Origin: Neostapfia colusana
Taxonomy: Eukaryota > Streptophyta > Magnoliopsida > Poales > Poaceae
Length of the DNA: 64,000 nucleotides
Reading direction: 5' to 3'
NCBI GenBank assembly: GCA_030760725.1
Contig: JASWHV010000003.1
Span: forward strand, 59,596,517-59,660,516
The notes below the pieces were generated by a model. That model did not search any database. It was given only the letters and a program-made list of their open reading frames with translations, and was not told the origin of the DNA. Position numbers and translations under genes: made by a program. Shown here one piece after another: positions 1 through 11,154 of the stretch (position 1 is its first letter; each line of letters opens with the position of its first letter).

Positions 1-2150
1 CACAAATAATTATGTACTTGACCTTAATTGGAGCTCCTAGGGTGTTCCAGGGATTTTCATGGAGCAATCCATGACTTTCTGAAAACTAGATTTTCAGAGG
101 GTTCTAATGGAGTTTGTCTCACTTAATTTGAAGGTTCCTAGCTAAAGATATGAGCTAAACAATTTCAGAGAAATTCTGAAAATGTTTCGGGACATTTTCT
201 ATTTTCTCTGGAACAGTTTTATTAATCACACCTTTAGGTGGATCAAATGAGCTCAAATGGATCTGAAATTTTTATGGTAGCTCAGGGATATTTTGCTGAA
301 CATCCCAGCAAAATTTCATAATTTTCCTCCAAAGGGTTCTCCAGTAAAGTTCTAAACACTTTAAATTTTAAAGAATTAATTCTGGAGAAATAAGGATTTT
401 CATAGAGTGAAACTGGATTTGTTGGAAGGTACTCAGAGTGCTGAATCCAACAAAATTTGGTTCACTCGATTTCGAGTTTCCTAGCCAAAGTTATTTGGGT
501 TTGAAGTTTGAACTAAAACTGAAAATCGGGGAAATGTTTAAAACACTGCACGTGGGTCCCATGCACAGTGTCTTCGTCTACCTCCCACCAGTGCTCGAGC
601 TTGCGACGCCCAGCGACGGTGGCACAGTTCATTCTCGGCCGCTACTACCTAATTTTTGACACAGTTTCTTCCTATGTGATCCTTGGAGCACGGCGCACAT
701 GCCGAGCAACTTCTCGGGCCTCGACATCGCCGGAAACATAGTCCGCGACGGTGGAGGCAGAACATGAGCTCGGGTCCGACGGTGCTAGCTCGTCTTGGTG
801 GTGAACACGATCAACCAATGGGTCGCAAAGCACCACTGGGGCTCGGGGAAGCTAACTCCGCCCTCCTCTTGGCCGGAGATTGCTGAGAAAGTAGACTTCA
901 CCGGCGACCCGAGCCGTTTTCACCGGCGGTGGCCAAACTCAGGTGCTCTGCTCACTGGGTTGATCATCACCGCTTGGATTTGGCTGAGGTGACCGTGAGG
1001 TGCTACTCTAGCTTCAGCTCGACCAGGATTACCACTGATCAAGTGATCGAGATGAATTTTGAGTTTTGGTTTTCGGCGGTCTATACGGTGATCATCGGAA
1101 GAATTGAAATTCCGGATAACCGGCGCTAAGAGGGAGCTAGGGAGTTCGAGGGGAGCTACTAGACTTCGATGCTAACCTCAGAGACACGTTTGCCACGCTG
1201 GAGAAGATTAGAGCTGCTCGGACGGTGGCGTCGAGTTGGAGGAGCTTTCGGGTTGACAGTGCATTGGAAGATCGGCTCGGACAAGCTCAACCAAAGCTGA
1301 TCACGAGCAGCTGAGGGCTGTAGCACATCGAGCAAAGGTCGGCGGTGCCGTTTGTGGCCTTAGCTTGCGGTGGAAGGGACTGCTTTGGCCGGTCGATGGC
1401 GGGGTGGTGAGGTGGAGCTGTGCGGCGACTTATTCTGGTACCTCGGTGACTTGAGTGCTGTGGCGATCACGTGGGCGTGCGCAAGAACCGAGCCTCGGTG
1501 ACTTGAGTCGGTTAAAACACTAGTGAGGCTGACATGTGTGTCCCACTCCGGTTTTAACCTCTGAAATTGAATTTTCTCCACTGCTCTAAACAGTAGAGAC
1601 CCAAATAACCTTGGTCATTGAATTATCTACCAACTGGCCATTTGAATTGGATAGAATTCAAATTGTGGATTGTTTGAACTAATTTTCAGCACATATGCAG
1701 TTCGAAATTCAAATTGAGTTTGAATTTGCTAAACTTAGCTCATGTCAAGATAAACTCCAAATGGAGTGAAAATTGGTGTGTGAGCTCACAAAAAAGTGCT
1801 GAGTAAGAATATGCCTCCCACATTTGAACTTATGGGATGGAAGTAGTTTGAATTTGAATTTGGGTTCAAACTGACCCCTTTCTAGTTATATCCAAAAATA
1901 CCTCAAAAAGGTTTTGGATTTGGGTGAATTTGGCGTGAGCATTCCTAGCAAGGTGTAGGAGTTTTTCATATGCCCATTCCCTATATAATGCATGTGGGAA
2001 ATGCCACTTTTGCATTTTGTGAGTTTATTCCCTAATGACCATGTTGATGGTGTCTACTTGCTCATCAAATGTGTTCATAAAGTTTCCTCAAATGAGGTTT
2101 GTGTGGTGCGATGAACACTTTGAATGTGTGCAAAAACTTAGGCCCTTACA
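1..2150 (-). repeat. Partial E-type chromovirus LTR, minus strand, cut by window edge
   Basis: Read on the minus strand from 2150, this begins TGTAAGGGCC and follows the element E LTR block by block. Bases 1-430 are close to the reverse complement of about 7,560-7,990 in E. The first ~2.15 kb of a ~3.9-kb LTR is present and the rest lies beyond the left edge. A G+C-rich block (about 560-1,560) sits between AT-rich flanks, as in the full LTRs. It abuts the leader of element D at 2150/2151, so it is either D's 3' LTR after a large internal deletion or a separate insertion. No gene is supported here. Confidence 0.85.
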
Positions 2151-2748
2151 ATATCATATTAAAAACATACGCCCCGTATCATTGCCATATGGGTCATCCT
2201 TGAGTCAAGCCACGTCTCAAGGTACATGATCGAGTTATTCACCACCCGACGGGGGCTCTACACATTTGCAATAAAAGCACACCGGTGGAACAGTACTTTC
2301 GTATGCCTCATAGGACATGAAGAGTCCTAGAGAACACACTTCGTTTTACAAACCACACGATGGGGTCTCCTCCTCTTACCCCTGGGTTTGTGCACTGGAG
2401 GCTAGTGCATTTCGTATGTCTCTAAGACACGAAGAGTCTTAGAAAATATATTCACTTCCCGTTCATTGCTGAATGGGACATCCCACACTACTTTCCTCGT
2501 ACGGGAGAGCTAACCGAAATTGTTCTGCTTTCGGTGGCGTACCTTACCATGCTTACCTCCACGTAGGTGTGTCGTTACAGAATTGAAATACTGAAGAGTA
2601 ACACAAGTCAGCTTGCCACCTTAAGTAACTATGCTAATAATAGTCCTTGTATGGGCATACTATACGTTCCTCACTCATATACTTCTAATTTTTCAAAAAA
2701 TAGACTCTTTTCATGCGTGCTATTCCCAATGCGGCTCTGATACCACGC
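2151..2748 (-). other. Leader of element D (PBS-proximal non-coding region)
   Basis: This matches the PBS-proximal leader of elements A and B, including the shared hairpin CCTTGAG...CTCAAGG. It carries many short perfect inverted repeats: TAGGAC/GTCCTA (2311-2329), CTAAGAC/GTCTTAG (2422-2442) and ACCGAAA/TTTCGGT (2513-2535). Gag, pol and PPT are absent, since the leader is joined directly to the LTR at 2150. I see no coding capacity. Confidence 0.75.
2733..2745 (-). other. Primer-binding site of element D (initiator tRNA-Met type)
   Basis: The minus strand reads TGGTATCAGAGCC, the standard plant retrotransposon PBS complementary to the 3' end of initiator methionine tRNA. It lies three bases from the LTR end (TGTGATGG on the plus strand at 2749). 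This fixes D as minus-strand, with its 5' LTR to the right. Confidence 0.9.
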
Positions 2749-4198
2749 TGTGATGGCCCGGCCCTCGACGGGGTCGTGCCACTCACTTGGGAATTGCACT
2801 TGGTGGTGTCGTGCGATGCGGCACCCAACAACATGCACGAAAAGACGGTAAGAACATATGAAACCATTTATTTTACTCAAGATAAGCTCTTTTACAACAT
2901 AATGTACACACGCAGCGGAAATTAAAAACTGGACAACTACTCACTCTCGACCCTAACTACGCCGAAGAGAAGTTGTTCAGCTCATGAATGCTTCCTACTA
3001 GCTTCACCAAAGTAAGGCAGCGGCTAGGTTTCCGGTGAGTTAAACAAACTGTGAGGTTCGTCATCTCACCGAACAACCCTCTTCATAGCAGGCATCCTGC
3101 TACCTGCAAAAACAACTAAGAAGCAACTGTGAGCACTAAGGCTCAACAAGTTTTAACCATCAATCCTAAACACAGATTCTCATAGAATTCATTTTAGTAG
3201 TCCTCACGCCTCACAACACCGGAAGTCCACAATCAATCAAGAAACGCTTATCCCGATGTTGCTAGCCAAAGGTGGAATAGAAATTTAGTTGGCACTATAT
3301 CTACTTCAGTCAAGGTTCCAATACAATGATTTAAGCCATAAACAACATGTTAAGAGACTTAGTCCCTCTTCTTACTACGCCACGGCGCAGTGGGCAAGTA
3401 TGCTCAATCCTCTTCCGTGAGCGACGGTGATTCGAATCAATAACAACCTGGAATACATGACACATACACCCGCCTCGAAAGACTCACACAAGAACTCTTT
3501 CTTACGTTGTATGCAGCAACCTTTCACATGACACCCCGACATAGAAAAATGTTTCACGCCGAGCAGGATTGTCCTCTATGCGGACATGTCGAAGTTGCCC
3601 GCTAAAGGATTTACACCTCCCGCCTTCTTAACGCCATTCCCATTTGAAGGATGAATTTCTATATCACGGTCCATCATGTTACATCGGTTTCATGGGTCCT
3701 ATACCCCACTATATATCCGGTACAGCTCAATCTTGTCCCGCAGGGCCACATACGCGTGGTCCTTAACCGATACGGACGGGGCTAAAAACCAACCTCCACA
3801 TTTGCCTTACCCTCCTGGCCCAGGCCCAATGTGGTCTCAAGCATTATCACACCCATCGCAGTTCGAGACAACCTTGAGCGCTCCATCCTACGGGACTCCC
3901 CGTCCCCATCTCATTTTCCATGAGGTGCTCTTATCATCAAACTCTCGCGAGTAAACTCCGTTACTCGACCTTGCTCGCGAGTAGATTTTTACCACTCGAC
4001 TTCTACCAAGCTAGCTACAACATTAGCCTAGCATCTACGACGAGGCAAAGCCTATGACAACCATCTACTTAGGGTTTTCATGGTAATGCAATTGGAGTTT
4101 CAAGCATCCTAAACGTAATGCACAATATCAAGTCTAACAACATTAGGTGAAAGTAAAGCAAAAGTTAAAATGGTAATTATATGCAAATCGGTGCTTGC

Positions 4199-4322
4199 CT
4201 TGCTCAACAGTTTTGTCGGAAGCTAGGAGTTAGTCTTCCTCCGGAGAATCCACCAAACTCGTCACGAGATGGAGCTCCTCGCTGCGGAGTTGAGTCCTCG
4301 TCGAACGTCGACGTCACATGAG
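4199..4322 (-). pseudogene. Diverged first exon of the LTR-embedded spliced ORF (element D)
   Basis: On the minus strand this follows an acceptor-like AATAG and ends at AAG before GCAAGC, the same GC-type donor hexamer found after the equivalent exons in E, A and B. In the phase used by those exons it reads an acidic, Ser/Pro-rich peptide (motif FDEDSTP), comparable with VEDTPEP in B. A stop lies a few bases before the donor, so this copy is probably frameshifted. The exon is longer than in E (81 nt) or A/B (78 nt). A candidate second exon follows a TTTTTGCAG acceptor near 3,100 but lacks the CTPP ending. This assignment is an inference. Confidence 0.4.
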
Positions 4323-5771
4323 CTATTAAGATGCAATGCACATATTTCAAAAGCAACTTAGAAAGTGATTTAATGTGGTTGCACAAGTTAACTATGACTA
4401 AAAGGGGATAACAACAGTAAGGTTTCTGTTGTTGGATCTATCACCTTAGAGAGGATGAAAGCTAGGTGAAAAGGGAGGTAAAATTAATCACCATGTGATT
4501 AAGTCCTCATATGAACACTTAAATCTAAAGGATGGTAGCTCAAGTTCCAGAGGTCCAATGAAGCTGAAAATTTAACCATAGCTTCAAGGGAAGGTATTTA
4601 GGAAGTGAGCAAATATTGAGCTCATAAAATGGCCCAATGTGCTCACAACAAATCCTTATGTGTTTTTCACTAATATGCCTTTAACCCCTAGATATTAAGC
4701 TTTCCTATGCTGAAAAGTAGACTTTTTGTGAAGTACAAAATGTCCTGAGTCCATAGCAATTGGTTTTACCATTTTTGGAGTTTCCTACATGGAGATGTGG
4801 ATTTTACAAGTTTGGGTAAAAAGTCTGAAAATGGTTCTATCCTTTTTCCTATTGTTCAGACATAAAAGATTGACACCACATTTGGCCAAGCAATGAGGTA
4901 CAATGCCTATGAAATTTTGACTGGAGTTCAAGTATATTTGGAAGGATGTCCTGCCTAAAACTGGGAATTTTCCAAATAACAGAACTCCTGGAATAAATCC
5001 TACAATATTTTTTTAGATGAAATAATGAGCCAAATCCAGGGATTTTCATAAATATTGGGATGCACCCCTGGATAGTACTCTCTCAGAGGAATCCAAAAAA
5101 ATTTATTTGGGAATTTTTGGACACTCCTACACAAAGTTATGGCTATTGGAAGTTTGAACCGAAATAGGAAATTCCTGGAAATGTTAAAACACTGCAAGCG
5201 GGCCCCACACATCAGCGCTCTTCTTCAATCTCGTGCCAACAGCCCGAGCGGCAGCGCCCTCCGGCGACGGTCGCCGGAAGGGCCTTCCCGGCCGCCTCCC
5301 GGCCTCATACTCACCCCCCCTAATTTGAGAAGCTGAACTCGTTGGTAACGTCGCCGCCGGCTAGCGATCACCGGACACCTGTGCGCGACGGTGATAGCGC
5401 TTGCTAGGGTTCCGGCGAGGTTGGGGAGACTCATTTCTTCACCAAATCGTCGGGTTTTTGGCTCTAGAGCACCAGGGAGTTGTGAGGAAGATGGAAATAG
5501 CAACAAAACCGTCCGGGGAGCTCTCCAACCATGTCAGAACCGTGCGGCCAACGGGGTCCGACGGTGTTCCCTCGGCAAGAACTCCGAATTCTCACTCTAC
5601 GTCTACTTTCTCGGCCTAAAATTGAGGTATGAGGTGTGCTAGCTAGTGAGGAACCTCTGCGCGAAGTTTGAAGAACTAACAACACGAATTGACAATGAAT
5701 TTTGCAATTCCCTACCTCGGGGTCGTATTGTGCCGCCCAGGAGAAAATCTCAAAATTCTCCTCCGACGAGT

Positions 5772-5776
5772 CACGG
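5772..5776. repeat. Target-site duplication CACGG (left copy) of element E
   Basis: CACGG directly precedes the TGTAAAGG start of E's 5' LTR and recurs at 30,930-30,934 directly after the GTGTCA end of the 3' LTR. A five-base duplication is what a Ty3/gypsy integrase makes, so the two LTRs belong to one insertion event. Confidence 0.95.
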
Positions 5777-6516
5777 TGTAAAGGCCTTAGTTTTTGACAC
5801 ATTCAAAGTGTTCATCACCACACACACACACCTCATTTGAAGAAAGTTGATGAACACATTCGAAGAGCAAGTAACCATTATCAACATGCTCATTAGAGAA
5901 TAAACTCACAAAATGCAAAAGTGGTATTTCCCACATGCATCATCTAGGGGCTGGGCATATGAAAACTCCTACACCTTGCTAGGAATGTCCATGCCAAGTT
6001 TCACCCAAATGTAAAACCTTTTTGAGGTCCTTTTGGGTATAGCTAGAAAGAGGGTAGTTTGAACTCAAATTCAAATTCAAACTGTTTTATCCCATGAATT
6101 TAAAAGTGGGAGGCATATTCTTACTCAGCACATTTTTGTGAGCTCACACACAAATTTTCACTCCATTTGGAGTTGATCTTGACATGAGCTAAGTGTAGCA
6201 AATTCAAACTTTATTTGAATTTCAAACTGAATATGTGCTGAAACTTAGTCAAAGCAAACCCAATTTGAATTCTAACCAATTCAAATGGCTCAGGGGTGAA
6301 TAATTCAAATCACCATGGGCATTGTAGGGCTTACTGTTTACAACAGTAATATAGAGTTAAGTTCAGAGGTTAAAAATGGAGGTGGGACCCACATGTCAGC
6401 CACTGAATCAAATTGAACCGACTGAGAAACAGAACAGCCAGCGCCAGTTCCTGCTGCGTTCCCCGAGCTGGAGACCAGCCGCCCGGGCTCCTTATCCCTC
6501 CCCGGCGTGCTCCCGT

Positions 6517-6523
6517 TATATAT
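6517..6523 (+). promoter_or_regulatory. Candidate TATA box in element E LTR
   Basis: TATATAT lies about 740 bases into the LTR, just before the G+C-rich block, and is repeated in the 3' LTR near 27,785. The A-family LTRs have a TATA-like TTTATAG (minus strand, 41,063-41,057) at the matching boundary. If real, R plus U5 would span about 3.1 kb and include the spliced exons and hairpins. No transcript evidence is available. Confidence 0.35.
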
Positions 6524-8161
6524 CCCCCGAGCCACGGCATGTTCGGTCTGTTTTCCCACACCGAGCTCCACCGCAGCCAGCCGCCCTCTCAATTCCGCCG
6601 TGATCAGGCCGGTCACTCGCGAGCCCCGTCTCCTCAGCAGCAAAACGGCACCGTGAGCCCGTGAGCAACGTCCCAGACCCCGTATTAGCCAGCGAACACG
6701 CGCCCTCAAGCTTCACCGGACATCTTTTCCGGCGGACCGAACGTTGCCGCCGTTCGGGCTCTCGTGGGCAGCTCGGTGCAGCCGTTGTCACGTCCACTTC
6801 TCTACACAATAAAGGTGTGCCATTGTATGTAGATGGAGTAGTCGAAAGCCATTCGGCTTTTGATCAACCCTCGGTTGAGAATTTCCAAGTTTACTGCTAG
6901 CCAGTTCATATGAGCTGATCCCACCTTCGAGTGAAATTCGGACTCCACACACTAGGGTTGGTCAGGCCCAGTGGGTTCTACACGTACTAGCGCACACACT
7001 CGAGAAGGAAGTAAGGAAAATCGTTGAGGATCGGCCGTGTTATGGCCGTTTTCCTCGCCGCGTTGCAAAGTACCTCGGCTCACCGTCGAGGGTATGGTTG
7101 CCGGCGTTGCTAGCTTCCACAAAACCCGGGTTCATGTTCCTCGTGCTCCACTGACGCTCTCCAAACGATTTCCGACTGATTTGGTGCCCGGTAGAGCAAA
7201 ACCGACCTCACTGGAACCCTAGCAGGTGCTGTCACCGGTGCGCGCAGGTTTCCGGCCATCACCGGCGGCCGGTGAGCCCACAGCCGAGTTCAGGAGGTCG
7301 GGAAAGGGGCAGGCGGTGAGTTTCGGGCTGGGGGGTGGCCGGGAGCCCGATTCTGGTGAGTCTCGCCGGAGACCGCCGCTGCCGAGTATTTGGCGCGAGG
7401 TGGAAGACGGAACACTGTATGTGGGGCCCACGGGCAGAAGTTTAAACTTTTCTTCGATTTTCAGTTTTAGTTCAAACTTCAAACCCACATAACTTTGGCT
7501 AGGAAGCTCCAAATAGAGTGAACCAAATTTTGTTGGATTCATCTCTCTGATTACTTACCTACAGATCAAGTTTCACTTCATGAAAATCCATATTTCTCCA
7601 GAATTAATTCTTCAAAGTTTAAACTGTTTGAATTTTAACTGGAGAATCCTTTGGAGGAAAATTATGAAATTTTTCTGGGTTGTTCACCAAAATATCCCTG
7701 AAGTACCATAAAAATTTCAGATCCATTTGACCTTATTTGATCACCTAATGGTGTGATTAATGAAACTGTTCCAGAGAAAATAGAAAATGCCCAGAAACAT
7801 TTTCAGAATTTCTCTGAAATTGTTTAGCTCATATCTTTAGCTAGGAACCTTCAAATTAAGTGAGACCAACTCCATTAGAACCCTATGAAAATCTAGTTTT
7901 CAGAAAGGCATGGCTTGCTTCATAAAAATCCCTAGAACACCGTAAAGGCTCCAATTTAGTTCAAGTACATAATTATTTGTGGAGGGCTCAAATGAGCTTT
8001 GCTGCAACTAAAACTTGACCAAGTCTCTGTTTAGGTTGTATCCAAACCACAGTAAAAATTTCAGAGTCATTGAGTCTGTCTAGTGAGACTTATAAACTTC
8101 ACATGTTTAAATTTCAATCAAATGCATTTAAATTGATACATATGCTTGTTATATCATGTAG

Positions 8162-9425
8162 TCGCTAAGATTGAGGAGGAACCCGAAGTCTTAGACTTCG
8201 TCACTCCAGAAGAGCAGCTATCCTACGACCAAGAGCAGCAAGGCAAGCTCCGGTTTGCATTAACCTTTTTACAAATTTTTACTGTTTTGAGAACTTTCTT
8301 TGAGTACCAATTACTTCTTGCATTAGAGTCTTGATTGAAACCCAAATGCATAGCCAAGAAAGCCATGGGTTGGGAATAGGATTGAAAACCCCGTTAGCTA
8401 TCTGCAGTGCTAAGATAGTGTAGGATTCGGTACAAGTCGAGTAGTTGGAACTACTCGCGAGAATAGGCTAGAGGCACATTGCTCGGGTAGAGATAGCAAA
8501 TGAAACACATGGCAAGAAAAATGAGACCGAGCGGAGAGTAAGGGCAGCAGGACTTTGGGGCCTGGGTGCTATAGCTCCGCTTGTGTCGATTGAGGACCGA
8601 GCCATGTGCAGGCCTATTGAACAAGCTTGAACAGTACCGAAGACCTACCAGCTATATGGGAACCGGGAAACCGATGTAACTCGGGTAGCTGGGTATTGAG
8701 GCATTGCTTGTCGTTCAGAGGGTAGGTTGAGAGCTTGAGGTGTAAATCGGCTGGCGGCACTGAGATGCGCATGCAGAGACCTCTTGCTCATGACGATATG
8801 ACCGGTTCAATACTTTGCTAACGGGTGAAAGGTGGTTGTGTACGGCGTCCGTGATGGTTGCTGTAGGCAACATCGAGTACGGGCGTACGTGACTGATTAT
8901 TCGGGTAACCCTGCAGGTGTAAATCGATTATAATCACCGTCCCTCACGGTCAGTGAGTACCACTTGTTCACTGTACCATGACGTAGAAAGAACAGGCTAG
9001 TTACATGTTAAAATGTTGCTGAGTGAAAGATGGACTTTGATTGTTAATGATTGCTGTAGTTTAGAGCTAATTAAAGTTCCTTTCAACTTTGGGCAAAGTA
9101 CATGAGAGAAATGTGTTTCTTGTTTGATTGCGGCTCTCTCATGTGTCTTAGCGTAAGGTTCTCCACAACCTGCTGCTAAAACTTGAAAGTAAGGTTCCAC
9201 TAATTAGGCGAGTCCTTGCAAATGATTTTTACCTCATGTAACCCATCACCCTCCATGTAGAAGTTTCATGTTTAGGAGAGACCGGTCAGTCTTGCTGAGC
9301 CTTCGTGCTCACCGCTTGTGTTTGAAGCTTTTGCAGGGTTCTATGAGGAAGGGACTCCCGAGGAGGAGACGGAACCCCAGGAGGGGAACCCCGTAGAATG
9401 GGAGTCGTGCACGCCGCCGTGTTAG
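8162..9425 (+). CDS. LTR-embedded two-exon acidic ORF (C-terminal part), element E 5' LTR
   Basis: I do not recognise this as a known gene. Exon 1 (8162-8242, 81 nt) follows an acceptor-like CATGTAG and ends CAAG before GCAAGC. Exon 2 (9337-9425, 89 nt) follows a good acceptor, TTTTGCAG, and ends at TAG. Joined across a 1,094-nt GC-AG intron they stay in frame and encode about 54 very acidic residues, with YEEG at the start of exon 2 and CTPP near the end. The A/B LTRs have exons at the same places, in the same phase, with the same donor hexamer and the same YEEG and CTPP motifs. Exon 1 lacks a start codon, so at least one upstream exon is needed; I could not identify it. Function is unknown. 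Confidence 0.5.
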
Positions 9426-9589
9426 TGTGTGTGCGTGCTAGCGGGGACACGTTCACAGGCTGAACATGAACTCGATGCGTAGTCTACACTAGTGAGTGTA
9501 GACTGAATATATTTTGTTGTACAAATGTTCATAAACCTCTTTACGTAATAAACTTTGCTTCCGCTTTGTACCTTTGATGTGTGTTATCC

Positions 9590-9610
9590 GGTGCTGTGCA
9601 ACGCAGCACC
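9590..9610 (+). other. Conserved U5 stem-loop, element E
   Basis: GGTGCTG and CAGCACC form a perfect seven-pair stem around a seven-base loop. In A and B the same place near the LTR end has GGTGCCG/CGGCACC (for example 37771-37791). The sixth pair differs, T-A against C-G, so both arms changed together. Confidence 0.65.
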
Positions 9611-9657
9611 CCTCAGCGTGATCCTGGCTCGACAAGACCGTGGGGTCGTGTCAGTGT

Positions 9658-9670
9658 TGGTATCAGAGCT
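9658..9670 (+). other. Primer-binding site of element E (initiator tRNA-Met type)
   Basis: TGGTATCAGAGCT lies four bases after the LTR end at 9653. It matches the plant initiator-Met PBS and primes minus-strand DNA synthesis. It fixes the element's plus orientation. Confidence 0.93.
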
Positions 9671-11154
9671 CGCTTGAGGTTTAACGCAATAAAAGGGTCA
9701 ACTTTTTCAAAAATCCAGTGAGGAACGAGTTAGTGGCCCATATAAGGATGTTATTAGTTTATAGAAAGTGGCATACTAATCTATTTGCTTATATCGGAAA
9801 GTCGTGCATCTCGGGACGCTTTATGTCTTGGGGGGTGCACGTAAGTGCTGTCCACCAGTGCGCACAAGCTGAAGGGTGGAGCCCCACGGGTGGCAGGTAA
9901 CCCGATCCGCTTTAGTATCCTCTACGACTCTTCATGTCGTTTGGGTATTCAAGCAACGTCTGTCCCTGGCGTGCGTGGTGCAATTTGGGAGACCCCATCA
10001 CGTGGTCAGTAACGTGAACACGTAGCTCAAGGCGTGTTTGTCTTGAGAACATCCGGGCGAGTGATGACGGCCGGGTGTACAAACTGTATGGATACCGGGC
10101 TCGGTGTGCAGCCGAGTCTGACGATTGTGTGAGTTATCTGCAGGTAGTCTAACAATAAAATGGTAGACGTGTAGTATCCTTGTGCGAGTGACGTTTAGTG
10201 CCACTGAACTAAAGAAGCCGGCTAAGTCCGGTATAGGTTTTTCTTTGTGAGGACGTAGTACCGACATGCTCTGGTGACGCATCGACGTCACACTCCACTA
10301 AATGAACAACTTCTTTGTAAAACTTGAAAGTTTAAATCCAGAGTATTAAAACTTGATGTAACTTCTTCCCTTAATCAGGATATTCAAAGTTAACAAGTTT
10401 TCAACTTATAGGACACTAAGGACAGAGTCCCCTGTTTTCAGTTGAATTAAGGCTGAAGTTAATCAGAGGTTATAGGTTGAGTTCTTTCGAGGTTAGGGTC
10501 ATATGATACATTTCTGGAAAGCTTTGGAATAGATTTACAACTTTTCTGTTGAGGTCCAGAGGTGTTTCATCCCCTAACCAATCGAAGAATGCAGTAGAGT
10601 TGAAATTGTCCAGAAATCAGGGCAGAGCAAAGACTCTCTGTAAACTCTCTGTAAATTGAGCATAACTTTCTGCTTAAAAATCCAAAAATAGAAAATAAGG
10701 TAGTTCTGGAAAGCTCATGAGATGGGTTACAACTTTGTAACGGAACGTTTTGTCAGATTGGGAGCAGATTTAACTGGAATATTTGGATCAAATCAGTACC
10801 TTAAGCAGGGAGGTGCTGTCCAATTTTCTCCAGAAATTCTATTAACTTTGACATCTCATAAATTTTGAACCAGGACAGATATTTGGCCAAGAAAATACTT
10901 TATGGAAAGCTATTGAAGTTAGCTTTAACTTTAATGTTGCGCTCCAGAATTGGTTTTGCATTTAGCATGGTCTAAATCAGGTTGAAATGGAAACTGGTCA
11001 GGGCTGTCATATTGGACAGCAGATCAACAGTCAAATTTGTTTAAGTTTGAACTATTTTTCCAAGTTTTATGGGTTCAATGACATGTTTTATTTTATAACT
11101 CAATGGTTTACTGTTAAAATAAATATTTTACATTTCTGAAATATGTTTTTACAG
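9671..11154 (+). other. Leader of element E: stem-loop array, then AT-rich repeats
   Basis: The first part holds consecutive short stem-loops: ACGAC/GTCGT (9924-9940), TCACGT/ACGTGA (9998-10017), AACACG/CGTGTT (10017-10038), CTCGG/CCGAG (10100-10116) and GTGACG/CGTCAC (10274-10291). The second part (about 10,300-11,150) is AT-rich and contains three degenerate units of about 195 bp marked by TGGAAAGCT (near 10,515, 10,707 and 10,903). It ends in TTTTTACAG right before the ATG at 11155, so it may be partly intronic. No ORF is supported. Confidence 0.7.

Larger units (their letters stand above)
2749..5776 (-). repeat. 5' LTR of element D, U5-side segment
   Basis: The LTR runs from its U5 end at 2749 rightward until element E interrupts it at 5776, and resumes at 30,935. 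It follows the same plan as the A/B and E LTRs: a terminal hairpin, a region with short inverted repeats, AT-rich sequence (about 4,400-5,190) and a G+C-rich block (5,200-5,776). It has diverged clearly from both families, so D is a third subfamily. A diverged copy of the LTR-embedded exon is at 4199-4322. No gag or pol homology is present. Confidence 0.8.
5777..9653 (+). repeat. 5' LTR of element E (3,877 bp)
   Basis: It starts TGTAAAGG and ends GTGTCA, and matches 27,002-30,929 along its whole length. A TATATAT (6517-6523) is a candidate promoter element. Downstream lie a G+C-rich block (about 6,545-7,420), an AT-rich intron-like stretch, the two exons of a putative spliced ORF (8162-8242 and 9337-9425) and a hairpin-rich stretch including CGAGTAGT/ACTACTCG (8438-8457). 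It lacks a ~51-bp segment that the 3' LTR has near 27,661-27,711. Confidence 0.95.

Noticed and set aside
7226..7492. 88-codon frame in the G+C-rich part of the E LTR, open in both LTRs
   Set aside because: No domain, no counterpart in other families, and G+C-rich composition; not annotated as a gene.
9658..9670. A tRNA-Met gene fragment
   Set aside because: Only the 13-base complement of the tRNA 3' end is present, at LTR edges; these are primer-binding sites.
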